A stretch of DNA of 64,000 nucleotides, from assembly GCF_009828095.1 (NCBI RefSeq), contig NZ_WTYP01000001.1, positions 186,001-250,000 on the forward strand, written 5' to 3'. This document shows, one piece after another, positions 42,869 through 53,028 of this stretch. Every line of letters begins with the position of its first letter. Within the stretch, counting starts at the first letter, position 1. Source of the DNA: Pontixanthobacter luteolus. Lineage in GTDB: Bacteria > Pseudomonadota > Alphaproteobacteria > Sphingomonadales > Sphingomonadaceae. Made by a program: the position numbers and the translations under genes. The notes beneath the pieces are model-generated. The model saw only the letters and a list, made by a program, of their open reading frames with translations, ran no database searches and was not told the DNA's origin.

Positions 42869-43906
42869 ATGGAGCAGAAGAACCAGTTTATTGGCCAGTC
42901 CGGCGCGTTTCTCGATGCGGTCGAGCGGGCCAGCCGCGCTGCGCCGATGCGCCGCCCCGTGCTGGTGGTGGGGGAGCGCGGAACCGGCAAGGAACTGATT
43001 GCCGAACGTCTCCACCGCCTGTCCGAACGCTGGGGAGAGCCGCTGGTCACAATGAACTGTGCAGCCTTGCCCGAAACGCTGATCGAGGCCGAATTGTTCG
43101 GCCACGAAGCCGGTGCATTCACAGGTGCTACCAAAGCCCGCGCGGGAAGGTTTGAAGAAGCCGACAAAGGCACGCTATTCCTCGACGAACTGGGCACTTT
43201 GTCGATGGCTGCACAAGAACGCCTGTTGAGGGCCGTCGAATATGGCGAGGTGAACCGCATCGGTTCCTCCCGGCCGATCAATGTCGATGTGCGGATTGTC
43301 GCGGCGACCAACGAAAACCTGCCGCGGGCGGCGGAGGAGGGCACGTTCCGTTCCGACTTGCTCGACCGGCTGAGTTTCGAGGTTATTACCCTGCCGCCGC
43401 TGCGGGTGCGCGACGGCGATATCGAGGTGCTCACCGATTATTTCGGGCGCCGGATGGCCGCGGAAATCGGCTGGGATGGCTGGCCGGGTTTTGCCGATCA
43501 CGTGATGCAGCAGCTCGATGAATACGCCTGGCCCGGCAATGTGCGCGAACTTCGCAATGTGGTGGAGCGGGCAATCTACCGGTGGGACAATTGGCATGAA
43601 CCGATCGCCCATATCCAATTCGACCCGTTCGATTCGCCCTGGCAGCCTGCCGGTGAACCGTCGAGCCGGTCGGCAGCGCCGGCCGCCGCGAAAAGTGCAG
43701 AGCATTCAGCACCGGCCCAGAACCCGGCGGCGGATCTTGAGAATATCGACGATCTGCGCGCTGCGGTGGATGATCATGAACGTAGGATCGTGCAGCACGC
43801 TTTGGGCAAACATCGCTGGAACCAGCGGCAGACTGCCAAGGCGCTGGGCCTTACATATGACCAACTGCGCCATTGCATCAAAAAGCACGGCTTGGCAGAA
43901 GACTGA
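42869..43906 (+). CDS. pspF: Sigma-54 activator PspF
   Basis: A 345-residue enhancer-binding protein. It has no N-terminal sensor domain, as usual for PspF. The AAA+ domain has Walker A GERGTGKE near 32, the sigma-54 contact loop GAFTGA near 82, Walker B GTLFLDEL near 101 and the R-finger region. The C-terminal Fis-type helix-turn-helix (NQRQTAKALGLTYDQLRHC) is at about 315-333. It opens sigma-54 promoters and is held inactive by PspA. Its presence implies that rpoN exists in the genome. An in-frame GTG at 42866 is one codon before. Confidence 0.94.
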   Translation: MEQKNQFIGQSGAFLDAVERASRAAPMRRPVLVVGERGTGKELIAERLHRLSERWGEPLVTMNCAALPETLIEAELFGHEAGAFTGATKARAGRFEEADKGTLFLDELGTLSMAAQERLLRAVEYGEVNRIGSSRPINVDVRIVAATNENLPRAAEEGTFRSDLLDRLSFEVITLPPLRVRDGDIEVLTDYFGRRMAAEIGWDGWPGFADHVMQQLDEYAWPGNVRELRNVVERAIYRWDNWHEPIAHIQFDPFDSPWQPAGEPSSRSAAPAAAKSAEHSAPAQNPAADLENIDDLRAAVDDHERRIVQHALGKHRWNQRQTAKALGLTYDQLRHCIKKHGLAED

Positions 43907-43939
43907 TACATCGCCGTTCCGGTGAAAACGGGAAATTCC

Positions 43940-44800
43940 ATGACCAAGTTCTCTCTCCTGCTGTTGGCTGCAGCGCTGGCGGCACCAGGCGCTGCAAACG
44001 CGCAGCCTTTCGATTTGCCCGAGGGTGTAGGGGTGGAGGAGCAGGCGACCCCGCAGCAGGAGGCGGCCAACCAGCGGGCCAGTGAACTGGGTTTGCAGAT
44101 TTACCTGCATGACCAGGCGGCATGGCATGGCACCGACTGGGTCCGCGCCCGTCTCGATTTCGCCGATCACCCGGAAATCAAAGGGTATGTCACAGAGGAA
44201 TTGGCCAGCGGTAATATCGGCCTTGTCTACTATGCCGAATTTGACGGGGCACTTTACGAGTTTGCCCGGCTGGAGATGGCTGGCGGCAAGGTCATTTCCG
44301 GCGAAATTATGCAAACGCCGCAAGATCATCCGCTTTCCCGTGATCTGCAGCGTCAGGTCGGGGCGAGACAGGCTGCGCTTGAACAAGGTGCAAAAGAGCA
44401 ATTGCAGCTTTGTACCAGCGGGGCCGTGAACACGGTTATTTTGCCGCCAAGCGAGACTGGTGAGATACCGGTCTACCTGCTTTCAGCGCCGGTTGAACCT
44501 GGCCGCTTTCCGCTAGGAGGCCATTATCTGTTCAATGTCGATGCAGGCGGCAAAGTCGTCTCCGGGCGCGCATTCATGCACAGCTGCACCGATGTGCCGG
44601 TAATCAATCGGCACGTCATCAATGGACCGGAAAATTACACCACCGCGCATCTGCTCGACGATCACCCGAACGAGATACTTCATTATGTTGCGCGCAACAT
44701 GAACCTGCCGCTGGTTATCGGAACCGGGAACGTACTTTGGACGCTCGACTACCGTGACAGCGCAGGCGGTGATCAGGATGAAGCCGGGGGCGGCGAATAA
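43940..44800 (+). CDS. Secreted protein of unknown function
   Basis: A 286-residue exported protein with signal peptide about 1-23 (ends AANAQ). The mature domain has no motif I recognise. A Cys pair (QLCTSGAV and HSCTDVP) could form one disulfide. The pattern of alternating strands suggests a beta-rich periplasmic domain. It starts 33 bases after pspF on the same strand, so it may be co-transcribed. The ATG at 43940 is preferred, preceded by GGGAAA. Confidence 0.65.
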   Translation: MTKFSLLLLAAALAAPGAANAQPFDLPEGVGVEEQATPQQEAANQRASELGLQIYLHDQAAWHGTDWVRARLDFADHPEIKGYVTEELASGNIGLVYYAEFDGALYEFARLEMAGGKVISGEIMQTPQDHPLSRDLQRQVGARQAALEQGAKEQLQLCTSGAVNTVILPPSETGEIPVYLLSAPVEPGRFPLGGHYLFNVDAGGKVVSGRAFMHSCTDVPVINRHVINGPENYTTAHLLDDHPNEILHYVARNMNLPLVIGTGNVLWTLDYRDSAGGDQDEAGGGE

Positions 44801-44930
44801 AGTTGCATTCGGGCAAAACAGTGCCTATCTGACCCCCATCCCGACATTGTGACTGCAAAGTGGGGCTGGCGCCGGAAGGGGCCGGCGCTAAACAGCTTTG
44901 TCATTTTCAATGCCAATCTTAGGAGACCGA

Positions 44931-45497
44931 ATGGCCGATCTGGCACGCCTGACAGATGTAATCGAACCCGAAGCGAAAGCACTCGGCTTTGATCTTGTGC
45001 GCGTGAAAATGGTCGCTTCGGAAGCCGGTGACGGCGAACGTGCCCTGCAGATCATGGCCGAAGATCCCGCCACCGGGCAATTGGTCATCGACCAATGTGC
45101 CGCGCTGTCGCGGGCGGTTTCGGAAAAGATCGACGCGCTAGAGGAGCAAGGCCAGACGCTGATTGAAGGTACTTACCACCTAGAAGTCAGCTCGCCCGGT
45201 ATCGATCGTCCGCTCACCCGGCCCAAGGATTTTTCCAACTGGGCGGGTCACGAGGCGAAGATCGCTCTGGTGGAGAAGGTCGGCAAGCATCGTAACCTGC
45301 GCGGCGAATTGCTGGGTATCGAAGGCGATGTAGTCGCGATCGCGGATAAGAATGCGGGGCGGGTAGACGTTCCGCTGGCAAACATTCATGCGGCAAAGCT
45401 CATTCTCACCGATGCGCTGATCGCAGCAACCCAACCTCTCGTCACCGATGGTGCCGAGGATATTGTAGAAGACGAAGAAGAGAAGGCTGACGACTGA
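44931..45497 (+). CDS. rimP: Ribosome maturation factor RimP
   Basis: A 188-residue RimP. The family segments AKALGFDLVRVK, HLEVSSPGIDRPLTRPKDF (two parts) and the C-terminal SH3-like domain are present, followed by an acidic tail. It is needed for 30S subunit maturation. The ATG at 44931 has TAGGAGA ahead; the open frame from 44898 starts earlier without a site. Its stop overlaps the nusA start. Confidence 0.94.
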   Translation: MADLARLTDVIEPEAKALGFDLVRVKMVASEAGDGERALQIMAEDPATGQLVIDQCAALSRAVSEKIDALEEQGQTLIEGTYHLEVSSPGIDRPLTRPKDFSNWAGHEAKIALVEKVGKHRNLRGELLGIEGDVVAIADKNAGRVDVPLANIHAAKLILTDALIAATQPLVTDGAEDIVEDEEEKADD

Positions 45498-47188
45498 TGG
45501 CCAGTGCAATTTCCGCCAACAAGGCAGAGCTGCTAGCGATTGCAAACGCAGTTGCTTCGGAAAAGATGATCGACAAGTCGATCGTTATCGAAGCGATGGA
45601 AGAAGCGATCCAGAAAAGCGCGCGTAACCGCTACGGTGCAGAAAACGACATCCGCGCCAAACTCGATCCGCAAACCGGCGATCTGCGTCTGTGGCGTGTC
45701 GTCGAAGTCGTCGAAGAGGTCGAAGATTACTTTAAGCAGGTCGATCTGAAGGCCGCGCAGAAGCTCGACCCCGATGCCAAGCTGGGCGACTTCATCGTCG
45801 ATCCGCTGCCTCCGGTCGATCTGGGCCGCATCGATGCGCAGTCCGCAAAGCAGGTGATCTTCCAGAAGGTCCGCGATGCAGAGCGTGAACGTCAGTACGA
45901 AGAATTCAAGGATCGCGCAGGCGAAGTCATTACTGGCGTGATCAAGTCGGTCGAGTTCGGCCATGTGATCGTAAACCTCGGCCGCGCCGAAGGCGTTATC
46001 CGCCGTGATCAGCAGATCCCGCGTGAGGCGGCCCGTGTCGGCGAACGCGTTCGCGCTCTGATTACCAAGGTCGAGCGTAACAACCGCGGGCCGCAGATTT
46101 TCCTCAGCCGTGCGCATCCGGACTTCATGAAGAAGCTGTTCGCGCAGGAAGTGCCCGAAATTTACGATGGCATCATTGAAATCAAGGCTGCTGCCCGCGA
46201 CCCGGGTTCGCGCGCCAAGATCGGCGTGATCAGCCACGACAGCAGTATCGATCCGGTCGGTGCCTGCGTCGGTATGAAGGGTAGCCGCGTTCAGGCCGTC
46301 GTGCAGGAACTGCAGGGCGAAAAGATCGACATCATTCCGTGGTCGGAAGACATCGCGACGTTCGTCGTCAACGGCCTCCAGCCTGCGACTGTCGCCCGCG
46401 TTGTGCTCGATGAGGACGAAGGCCGCATCGAAGTTGTCGTTCCTGACGACCAGCTCAGCCTGGCCATTGGTCGCCGCGGCCAGAACGTCCGCCTCGCCAG
46501 TCAGTTGACCGGTCACCAGATCGACATCATGACCGAGGAAGAGGCGAGCGAAAAACGTCAGAAGGAATTCGCCGAACGTTCCAAGATGTTCGAAGAAGAG
46601 CTGGACGTCGATGAAACACTGTCGCAGCTTCTGGTTGCAGAAGGCTTCGCCGAACTCGAAGAAGTTGCCTACGTCGAACTGGACGAGCTGGCAGCGATCG
46701 AAGGCTTCGACGAAGAGCTTGCAGAAGAACTTCAGAGCCGTGCGACCGAAGCGCTTGAGCGCCACGAAGAGGCTGCCCGTGAAGAGCGCCGCGAACTGGG
46801 TGTTGAAGACGATCTTGCCGAAATCCCGCACCTGACGGAAGTCATGCTGGTTACTCTGGGCAAGGCCGGGATCAAGACGCTTGATGATCTTGCGGACCTC
46901 GCAACGGACGAACTGATCGCGAAGAAGCGTGAAGCGCCCAAGCGCCGCCAGAACCCGGCAGACGGCCCGCGTATGCGCGCCGATGTCCAGAGCAAGCGTG
47001 CAGAAGACAAGGGCGGTGTCCTTGGTGAATTCGGCCTGAGCGAAGAGCAGGGTAACGAGATCATCATGGCAGCCCGCGCACACTGGTTCGACGACGAACC
47101 TGATGCTGCTGTAGACGAGGCACCAGCTGCCGACGCTGCGGCCGGATCCGACCCACAGGAGGCCGCTGATGCGGACTCCACACAATGA
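45497..47188 (+). CDS. nusA: Transcription termination/antitermination factor NusA
   Basis: A 563-residue NusA: N-terminal RNA polymerase-binding domain (about 1-130), S1 domain (GEVITGVIKSVEFGHVIVNL region), two KH domains with GACVGMKGSRVQAV and AIGRRGQNVRLASQL, and C-terminal acidic repeats (about 345-500). It controls pausing, termination and antitermination. Its end overlaps the ylxR start by 20 bases. A long antisense frame on the minus strand is a shadow. Confidence 0.96.
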   Translation: MASAISANKAELLAIANAVASEKMIDKSIVIEAMEEAIQKSARNRYGAENDIRAKLDPQTGDLRLWRVVEVVEEVEDYFKQVDLKAAQKLDPDAKLGDFIVDPLPPVDLGRIDAQSAKQVIFQKVRDAERERQYEEFKDRAGEVITGVIKSVEFGHVIVNLGRAEGVIRRDQQIPREAARVGERVRALITKVERNNRGPQIFLSRAHPDFMKKLFAQEVPEIYDGIIEIKAAARDPGSRAKIGVISHDSSIDPVGACVGMKGSRVQAVVQELQGEKIDIIPWSEDIATFVVNGLQPATVARVVLDEDEGRIEVVVPDDQLSLAIGRRGQNVRLASQLTGHQIDIMTEEEASEKRQKEFAERSKMFEEELDVDETLSQLLVAEGFAELEEVAYVELDELAAIEGFDEELAEELQSRATEALERHEEAAREERRELGVEDDLAEIPHLTEVMLVTLGKAGIKTLDDLADLATDELIAKKREAPKRRQNPADGPRMRADVQSKRAEDKGGVLGEFGLSEEQGNEIIMAARAHWFDDEPDAAVDEAPAADAAAGSDPQEAADADSTQ

Positions 47189-47933
47189 GCGCGTAGCGTC
47201 CGACATCTCTGAAACCGCGACGGGGCGAGGCCACAAGGCTTCTGCCCCCGAACGGCGCTGTATCCTGTCGGGAGAAATCGCCCCCAAGGATACGCTGATC
47301 CGCCTCGCCATTTCGCCTGCAAGGGAAGATGGCTCCCACGATGTCTTGCCCGACCCGCTTGGCAAGGCGCCGGGGCGCGGTGCCTGGATCGGAGTGACAC
47401 GGCGTGAGTTGGACGAGGCCCTGGCAAAGGGCAGGCTCCGCGGCGCACTGGCGCGCGCATTTAAAGGGACAAAGCTGAACCTGCCGGAAAACCTTTCCGA
47501 CATGATCGAGGATGGGCTGACAAAACTGTTTCTTGGCCGGCTGGGTCTCGAAATGCGGGCCGGAAAGCTTATCTTGGGGTCAGACAGGATTGCCGAACAG
47601 GCACGTTCTGCCCGTATTTCCCTGCTTCTCCACGCCGCTGATGCGAGCGAGGACGGGCGCAAGAAACTGGACCAGGCATGGCGCGTTGGGCGTGATGCGG
47701 AAGGTTCGGGCGACCGTGGCATCACCTTGCCACTGGACCGCGCGGCACTGTCTGTGGCATTGGGCCGCGACAATGTCGTTCACATGGCGTTAGCCGATGA
47801 CGGATCGGCCGGGAGGATCAATTCGATCCTTGCGCGCCTGATGCATTTCCTACGGGCGGAAAAGCCCTTAACGGATGACGGTGAGGTGCAGGATGCACCG
47901 CGCCGGGATGACGATTTGAGTATTGAAGGATAG
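47169..47933 (+). CDS. ylxR: YlxR (DUF448) / L7Ae-like RNA-binding fusion protein
   Basis: A 254-residue protein joining a YlxR domain (about 20-105, with PERRCILSGEI and GRGAWIGV) to an L7Ae-like domain (about 110-190, with KLILGSDRIAEQARSARISLLLHA, two helices). The fusion is common in alphaproteobacteria and replaces the separate ylxR and ylxQ of other bacteria. An AGGAGG site precedes the ATG at 47169, inside the end of nusA. Its role is RNA binding near the translation machinery. Confidence 0.88.
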   Translation: MRTPHNERVASDISETATGRGHKASAPERRCILSGEIAPKDTLIRLAISPAREDGSHDVLPDPLGKAPGRGAWIGVTRRELDEALAKGRLRGALARAFKGTKLNLPENLSDMIEDGLTKLFLGRLGLEMRAGKLILGSDRIAEQARSARISLLLHAADASEDGRKKLDQAWRVGRDAEGSGDRGITLPLDRAALSVALGRDNVVHMALADDGSAGRINSILARLMHFLRAEKPLTDDGEVQDAPRRDDDLSIEG

Positions 47934-47944
47934 AGACGAGCTAT

Positions 47945-50479
47945 ATGGCCGACGAAGACAAAAAACCGACGCGCACCCGGAAGCCGCTTGGCCTGAAGCG
48001 CCCGGTCGATGGCGGGGAAGTCAAACAGACTTTCAGCCACGGCCGGACGAACAAGGTTGCGGTCGAGGTGAAGCGGCGCCGCAAGCTCGTCAAACCCGGT
48101 GAAGAAGCTGCGGCAACGCCCGCACCTGCGCCAGCACCCGAGCCTGCGCCGGAACCGGCACCGCAGCCGGTCGCAGCCGCGTCTGCGCCCAAGAAACGGC
48201 CCGCAGCCGATGCGGAAACGCCGCAGGAACGCGTCGCGCGTCTCCAGCGCGAAGCCGAGGAAGAGCGCCTGCGTCTTGCCGAAGACGCGCGCCGCCGCGA
48301 TGACGAGCAGAAGAAAAAGGCCGTAATCGAAGAGAAGCAGGCTCAGGAAGAAAACAAGAAGGCCGAAGCCGAGGCTGAGGCAGCGACTAAAAAGCAGGCC
48401 GAAGAAGAGGCCAAGCAAGCCAAGGCCGATGCCGAAGAAGAAGCCAAACCGGCTGAGCCAGCGCCTGCCCCGAAAGCAACACCGACCCCGGCTGCTCGCA
48501 AGTTCACGCCTGTCGCGCGTCCGGAGCCAAAGCGTCCGCCGAAGAAAGAAGAGAAGCGCCCGGACAAAGCCGGTGCGACGGACAAGCGCCGTTCAGGCAA
48601 GCTGACCGTCACCAAAGCGCTGAACGAAGACGAAGGCCGCCGTGCGCGCAGCCTCGCCGCGCTGAAACGCGCGCGCGAAAAGGAACGCCGCGAACAGGGT
48701 GGTGGTTCGAACAAGCCGCGTGAAAAGCAGGTCCGCGACGTGGTCGTGCCCGAAGCAATCACCGTTCAGGAGCTCGCTCAGCGTATGGCTGAAAAGGGCG
48801 CCGATCTGGTGAAGGAATTGTTCAATCTCGGCATGATGGTGACCGTCAACCAGACGATCGACCAGGACACTGCCGAATTGCTGGTCGAACAGTTCGGTCA
48901 CAACATCAAACGGGTTTCCGAAGACGATGTCGACATCAAGGTCGAAGAAGACAAGGATCCGGAAGAAACGCTGAGGCCGCGTCCGCCGGTCGTTACGATC
49001 ATGGGCCATGTCGACCACGGCAAGACCAGTCTGCTCGACGCGCTACGCGGCACCAACGTCACGAAGGGCGAAGCCGGCGGGATCACGCAGCATATCGGTT
49101 CGTACCAGATCACAACGAAAGACAAGTCGAAGATCACTTTCCTCGACACACCGGGCCACGCTGCGTTCACGGAAATGCGCCAGCGCGGTGCAAATGTGAC
49201 CGACATCGTGGTGCTGGTGGTTGCGGCGGATGACGGCATCATGCCGCAGACGATCGAAGCCATCAATCATACGAAGGCCGCTGGCGTTCCAATGATTGTC
49301 GCGATCAACAAGTGCGACAAGCCGGAAGCCAACCCGCAAAAGGTGCGCGAGCGTTTGCTTGAGCATGAAGTGATCGTGGAAGCGATGTCGGGCGATGTTC
49401 AGGATGTCGAAGTGTCGGCAACCAAGGGCACCGGACTCGATGAACTGCTAGAAAAGATTGCGCTGCAGGCTGAACTGCTGGAACTGAGAGCACGTCCGGA
49501 CCGCGATGCGGAAGCAACCGTGATCGAAGCACAGCTCGACAAGGGCCGCGGCCCGGTCGCCACAGTGCTGGTCACCCGCGGTACGCTGAAGCGCGGAGAC
49601 ACATTCGTTGTCGGAACGCAAAGCGGCAAGGTCCGTGCAATCGTCAACGACCAGGGCAAGCAAATTAAGGAAGCCGGCCCATCAATGCCGGTCGAAGTCC
49701 TCGGTTTGGGCGGGGTACCTGGCGCAGGCGACCAGCTGACCGTGGTCGAAAACGAACAGCGTGCCCGCGAAGTTGCCCAATACCGTCAGGAAAAGGCGAC
49801 CGAAAAGCGTACAGCACTCGCTCCGACCAGCTTCGATACCATGTTCTCGAACCTGCAGAGCGATCTGGTCGAGTTCCCGGTTCTTGTGAAGGCGGACGTT
49901 CAGGGCAGCGTGGAAGCCATCAACACGGCGCTCCACAACCTCGGCAACGACCTGATCAAGGTCCGCGTCCTGCATGCAGGCGTCGGCGCGATCACGGAAA
50001 GCGACGTTACGCTGGCCGCGGCATCGAATGCCCCGATCATCGGTTTCAACGTTCGCCCCAATCCGAAGGCGCGCCAGTTGATCGAGAAGGAAAAGGTGCG
50101 GATGATGTATTACGACGTCATCTATCACCTGACCGAAGAGATCGCGAAGGAAATGGCTGGCGAACTTGGTCCGGAAAAGATCGAGAACGTCATGGGCCGT
50201 GCAGAGGTCAAGGAAGTCTTCAAGTCCGGCAAGAAGGACAAGGCGGCAGGTTTGCTCGTCACCGAAGGCGTCATCCGCAAGGGTCTCCACGCACGTCTCA
50301 CCCGCGACGATGTCATCGTTTCGGCAACAACCATCGCCTCTCTGCGGCGCTTCAAGGACGATGTGGACGAAGTCCGCGCGGGTCTCGAATGCGGTGTGGT
50401 TCTGGAAGACACGAACGACATCAAGGCCGGCGATATGCTCGAAATCTTCGAAGTCGAGGAGCGTGAGCGCACGCTGTAA
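47945..50479 (+). CDS. infB: Translation initiation factor IF-2
   Basis: An 844-residue IF-2. A long charged, Ala/Pro/Glu-rich N-terminal region (about 1-260) precedes the G-domain with [14 protein letters not shown] (G1), DTPGHAAF (G3) and NKCD (G4), followed by domains II-IV. It places initiator tRNA in the ribosome. Family length and motif order are normal. Confidence 0.97.
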   Translation: MADEDKKPTRTRKPLGLKRPVDGGEVKQTFSHGRTNKVAVEVKRRRKLVKPGEEAAATPAPAPAPEPAPEPAPQPVAAASAPKKRPAADAETPQERVARLQREAEEERLRLAEDARRRDDEQKKKAVIEEKQAQEENKKAEAEAEAATKKQAEEEAKQAKADAEEEAKPAEPAPAPKATPTPAARKFTPVARPEPKRPPKKEEKRPDKAGATDKRRSGKLTVTKALNEDEGRRARSLAALKRAREKERREQGGGSNKPREKQVRDVVVPEAITVQELAQRMAEKGADLVKELFNLGMMVTVNQTIDQDTAELLVEQFGHNIKRVSEDDVDIKVEEDKDPEETLRPRPPVVTIMGHVDHGKTSLLDALRGTNVTKGEAGGITQHIGSYQITTKDKSKITFLDTPGHAAFTEMRQRGANVTDIVVLVVAADDGIMPQTIEAINHTKAAGVPMIVAINKCDKPEANPQKVRERLLEHEVIVEAMSGDVQDVEVSATKGTGLDELLEKIALQAELLELRARPDRDAEATVIEAQLDKGRGPVATVLVTRGTLKRGDTFVVGTQSGKVRAIVNDQGKQIKEAGPSMPVEVLGLGGVPGAGDQLTVVENEQRAREVAQYRQEKATEKRTALAPTSFDTMFSNLQSDLVEFPVLVKADVQGSVEAINTALHNLGNDLIKVRVLHAGVGAITESDVTLAAASNAPIIGFNVRPNPKARQLIEKEKVRMMYYDVIYHLTEEIAKEMAGELGPEKIENVMGRAEVKEVFKSGKKDKAAGLLVTEGVIRKGLHARLTRDDVIVSATTIASLRRFKDDVDEVRAGLECGVVLEDTNDIKAGDMLEIFEVEERERTL

Positions 50480-50492
50480 TCGGGGCTGAAGC

Positions 50493-50915
50493 TTGTCGGA
50501 TCAGGCACCAATCTTCACCAAACGCCGGTCCCCGTCAGCAGAGCTGATGGGGTCGGAGTTTGTGTCCTTCGATGAAGAGACAGCGACTGCGACGGTGGAA
50601 TACACACCGCCGCCTTCCTTCGCTTCGCCGCGGGGCGCGGTGCAGGGCGGGCTGATCGGAGGGTTTTTGGACGAGGTGATGGGTACGGCGCTTCTCGCCG
50701 CGACCGATGGCGAACTGCTGCCTCTCAATCTTGACTGCAACATCAGTTTTTGCCGGATGGTCCCGATGGAAACCATCACCGCCAAGGGCCGTGTTGTCAG
50801 GCTGGGGCGCCGGATTGCATTTCTGGAAGGCGAATTGTTCGACAAGCAGGGCAATTTGCTTGCCCGCGCAACGTCCACGGCAATTCCAACTCCTGTTCCC
50901 GGAGCGGAAGACTGA
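50493..50915 (+). CDS. PaaI-type thioesterase, copy 1
   Basis: A 140-residue hotdog-fold protein. It has the PaaI signature FASPRGAVQGGLIGGFLDEVMG with the Gly-rich helix and Asp, and ends AIPTPVPG. TTG at 50493 is the only plausible start before residue 19. The stop overlaps the start of a second, similar gene (TGATG). It would hydrolyse an aromatic or other acyl-CoA. Confidence 0.8.
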   Translation: MSDQAPIFTKRRSPSAELMGSEFVSFDEETATATVEYTPPPSFASPRGAVQGGLIGGFLDEVMGTALLAATDGELLPLNLDCNISFCRMVPMETITAKGRVVRLGRRIAFLEGELFDKQGNLLARATSTAIPTPVPGAED

Positions 50916-51325
50916 TGGCATTCGAAGCCAAGGCATTTGCACACGCGGAATTGATGGGTGCGCAGTTCGTTTCCTTTGACCAGGAATCGCAGACAATTCT
51001 CATGAATTTCTGCGCGCCGGAAAGTTTCATCACACCTCGCGGAAGCGTGCAGGGCGGCCTCGTTGCCGGTTTCCTCGATGAAGCGATGGGCTGGGCCTAC
51101 ACGCACTCCACCGGCGGCACGCATTCCCCGCTGATGGTCGACGTGAATTTCTCGATCCTGCGCCCTGTTCCGCAAGGCAAGCTGGTCGCAACCGGCCGCG
51201 TAATCAAGGCAGGCAAGAGAGTGCTCTATCTGGCGGCCGAACTGATGGCACCGGACGGCACCCTGCTTGCCCGTTCTACCTCGACATGCATCCCGACGCC
51301 CAATCCCGGTGCGAGCGTAGCCTGA
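50915..51325 (+). CDS. PaaI-type thioesterase, copy 2
   Basis: A 136-residue hotdog protein, clearly a tandem paralogue of copy 1: FITPRGSVQGGLVAGFLDEA aligns with FASPRGAVQGGLIGGFLDEV, and CIPTPNPG with AIPTPVPG. The start overlaps the copy 1 stop, so both are translated together and might form a heteromer. Function of the pair is unknown. Confidence 0.8.
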   Translation: MAFEAKAFAHAELMGAQFVSFDQESQTILMNFCAPESFITPRGSVQGGLVAGFLDEAMGWAYTHSTGGTHSPLMVDVNFSILRPVPQGKLVATGRVIKAGKRVLYLAAELMAPDGTLLARSTSTCIPTPNPGASVA

Positions 51326-51327
51326 CC

Positions 51328-51882
51328 ATGCGTTATGTCGCCTTTCTTGGTAGTATCAACGTGGGCGGCAACCGCTTGCTGATGGAAGATTTGCGCTCGG
51401 CACTTCGCTATGGCGACTTTGCCGATGTTGAAACGGTGGTTGCTAGCGGCAACGTGCTGTTCACGCATGACGAGGCGCCATCAGAAGGTCTGGCCGAGAA
51501 AATGGCCTGGATCGTCAAGGACGAATTCGACATCGACAGCATGGTCACAGTGCGCACGCGCGATGAACTGGCCGCGACGATTGCCGAAAATCCGTTTGCT
51601 GGGGACGGCGCTGAAAATGTGGTCCACACTTTGTTTCTGCCGGATGATCCGGGAGAGCATCAGGTCAAATCCCTGCAGATTGATCACGAAGGGCGCGGCA
51701 ATGAGCGCATGGCGGCAGGTGCCAAATGCCTGCATATCGATTATGCGGACGGCGTTGGGTCCAGCAAGCTGACGGGTGAATTCATTGCCCGGCGTCTTGG
51801 TATGAACGGAACGGCACGCAATATTCGCAGTATGAAACGCATCCTCGCCAAAATGGACGAGCTCGATGCGGGGGAAAGTTAA
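51328..51882 (+). CDS. DUF1697 family protein
   Basis: A 184-residue DUF1697 protein. The diagnostic start [32 protein letters not shown] and the C-terminal [14 protein letters not shown] are visible. The family is a conserved alpha/beta fold of unknown function. It begins 2 bases after the thioesterase stop and ends 5 bases before rbfA, so it is in the infB transcript. Confidence 0.87.
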   Translation: MRYVAFLGSINVGGNRLLMEDLRSALRYGDFADVETVVASGNVLFTHDEAPSEGLAEKMAWIVKDEFDIDSMVTVRTRDELAATIAENPFAGDGAENVVHTLFLPDDPGEHQVKSLQIDHEGRGNERMAAGAKCLHIDYADGVGSSKLTGEFIARRLGMNGTARNIRSMKRILAKMDELDAGES

Positions 51883-51887
51883 AGTCA

Positions 51888-52289
51888 GTGGCTAGAAATC
51901 AGTCATCCAAGGAACAGCAATCCGTTCGCGTCCTGAAGGTCGGCGAACGTGTGCGGCACATCCTGTCCGAACTGCTCGCACGGGGTGAGGCGCATGACGA
52001 TACGCTGCGCGCTACCTCTATCAGCGTAACCGAGGTCCGGATGACCCCGGACCTGCGCAACGCCAACGTTTATGTAAAACCGCTGCTGGGCGAGGATGAG
52101 GCCGTAGTGCTCAAGGCGCTGCGCACCAACACAGCCTTCTTCCAGCGCGAAGTGGCAAAGCGGCTGGGCCTGAAATTCGCGCCCAAACTGCAATTCAAAC
52201 CCGACGAAAGTTTCGACGAAGCAAGCCGGATCGACCAGCTGCTCAACGATCCAAAGGTCGCGCGCGATCTGGACGACGACACCGAATAA
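51888..52289 (+). CDS. rbfA: Ribosome-binding factor A
   Basis: A 133-residue RbfA. KH-type fold with [39 protein letters not shown] and the C-terminal [20 protein letters not shown] helix. It helps 30S maturation and cold adaptation. It starts at GTG. TruB, its usual next gene, is absent here and found 8.7 kb downstream. Confidence 0.93.
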   Translation: MARNQSSKEQQSVRVLKVGERVRHILSELLARGEAHDDTLRATSISVTEVRMTPDLRNANVYVKPLLGEDEAVVLKALRTNTAFFQREVAKRLGLKFAPKLQFKPDESFDEASRIDQLLNDPKVARDLDDDTE

Positions 52290-52425
52290 TCACCGGGCGT
52301 TTGCCTGATCCCGAGGGACCGGTAGGCCATCCGCGCCAGCGAGCGTGTAACCGGCGGCGGCGCTTAGTTTGGGATTTCTCCACGGCTGCGCTCCACAGGA
52401 GATTTGATCCCGGCTAGAACGGGTC

Positions 52426-53004
52426 ATGGCCAAGCTCTATTTTTACTACGCCAGCATGAATGCCGGTAAGAGCAGCACTCTGCTGCAGGCTGCGTTCAAT
52501 TACGGCGAACGCGGCATGAAAGTGTCGCTGTGGACTGCGGCGATAGATGACCGCCCGGGTTTTGGGGCCATCAGCAGCCGTATCGGCCTTGCCAGTGACG
52601 CACACCGGTTTTCTGCCGACACCAATATCCTCGAATTTGTGCTCGATGAAAACACACAGGGCCGCGTCGATTGCGTGCTGATCGATGAAGCGCAATTCCT
52701 GACCGAAGAACAGGTCTGGCAATGCGCGCAATTGGCGGACGAGGCGAACATGCCGGTTCTGTGTTACGGGCTACGAACCGACTTTCAGGGCAAGTTATTT
52801 CCTGGCTCCGCAGCATTGCTCGGCATCGCGGATTCGCTGACCGAACTGAAGGCCATTTGCGACTGCGGCCGAAAGGCGACCATGAATTTGCGCGTGGATC
52901 AGCACGGCAAGGCTGTGAAAGCCGGCGCACAGACCGAAATCGGCGGGGACGATCGCTATGTCGCGCTGTGCCGCAAGCATTTCAGCGAAGCACTGGCGGG
53001 TTAG
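52426..53004 (+). CDS. tdk: Thymidine kinase
   Basis: A 192-residue type II thymidine kinase. P-loop ASMNAGKSS is near residue 9, the DEAQF motif near 87, the lasso region with GLRTDFQGKLF near 116, and zinc-type Cys residues in CDCGRKA and LCRKHF. It salvages thymidine to dTMP. Isolated gene between rbfA and the protease. Confidence 0.94.
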   Translation: MAKLYFYYASMNAGKSSTLLQAAFNYGERGMKVSLWTAAIDDRPGFGAISSRIGLASDAHRFSADTNILEFVLDENTQGRVDCVLIDEAQFLTEEQVWQCAQLADEANMPVLCYGLRTDFQGKLFPGSAALLGIADSLTELKAICDCGRKATMNLRVDQHGKAVKAGAQTEIGGDDRYVALCRKHFSEALAG

Positions 53005-53028
53005 CGCGGTGCGCCCTATCTAGGGTGC

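Noticed and set aside
45533-47773. A 746-codon open frame antisense to nusA and ylxR
   Set aside because: It is the shadow of real, family-matching genes on the plus strand; its translation has no recognisable domain.
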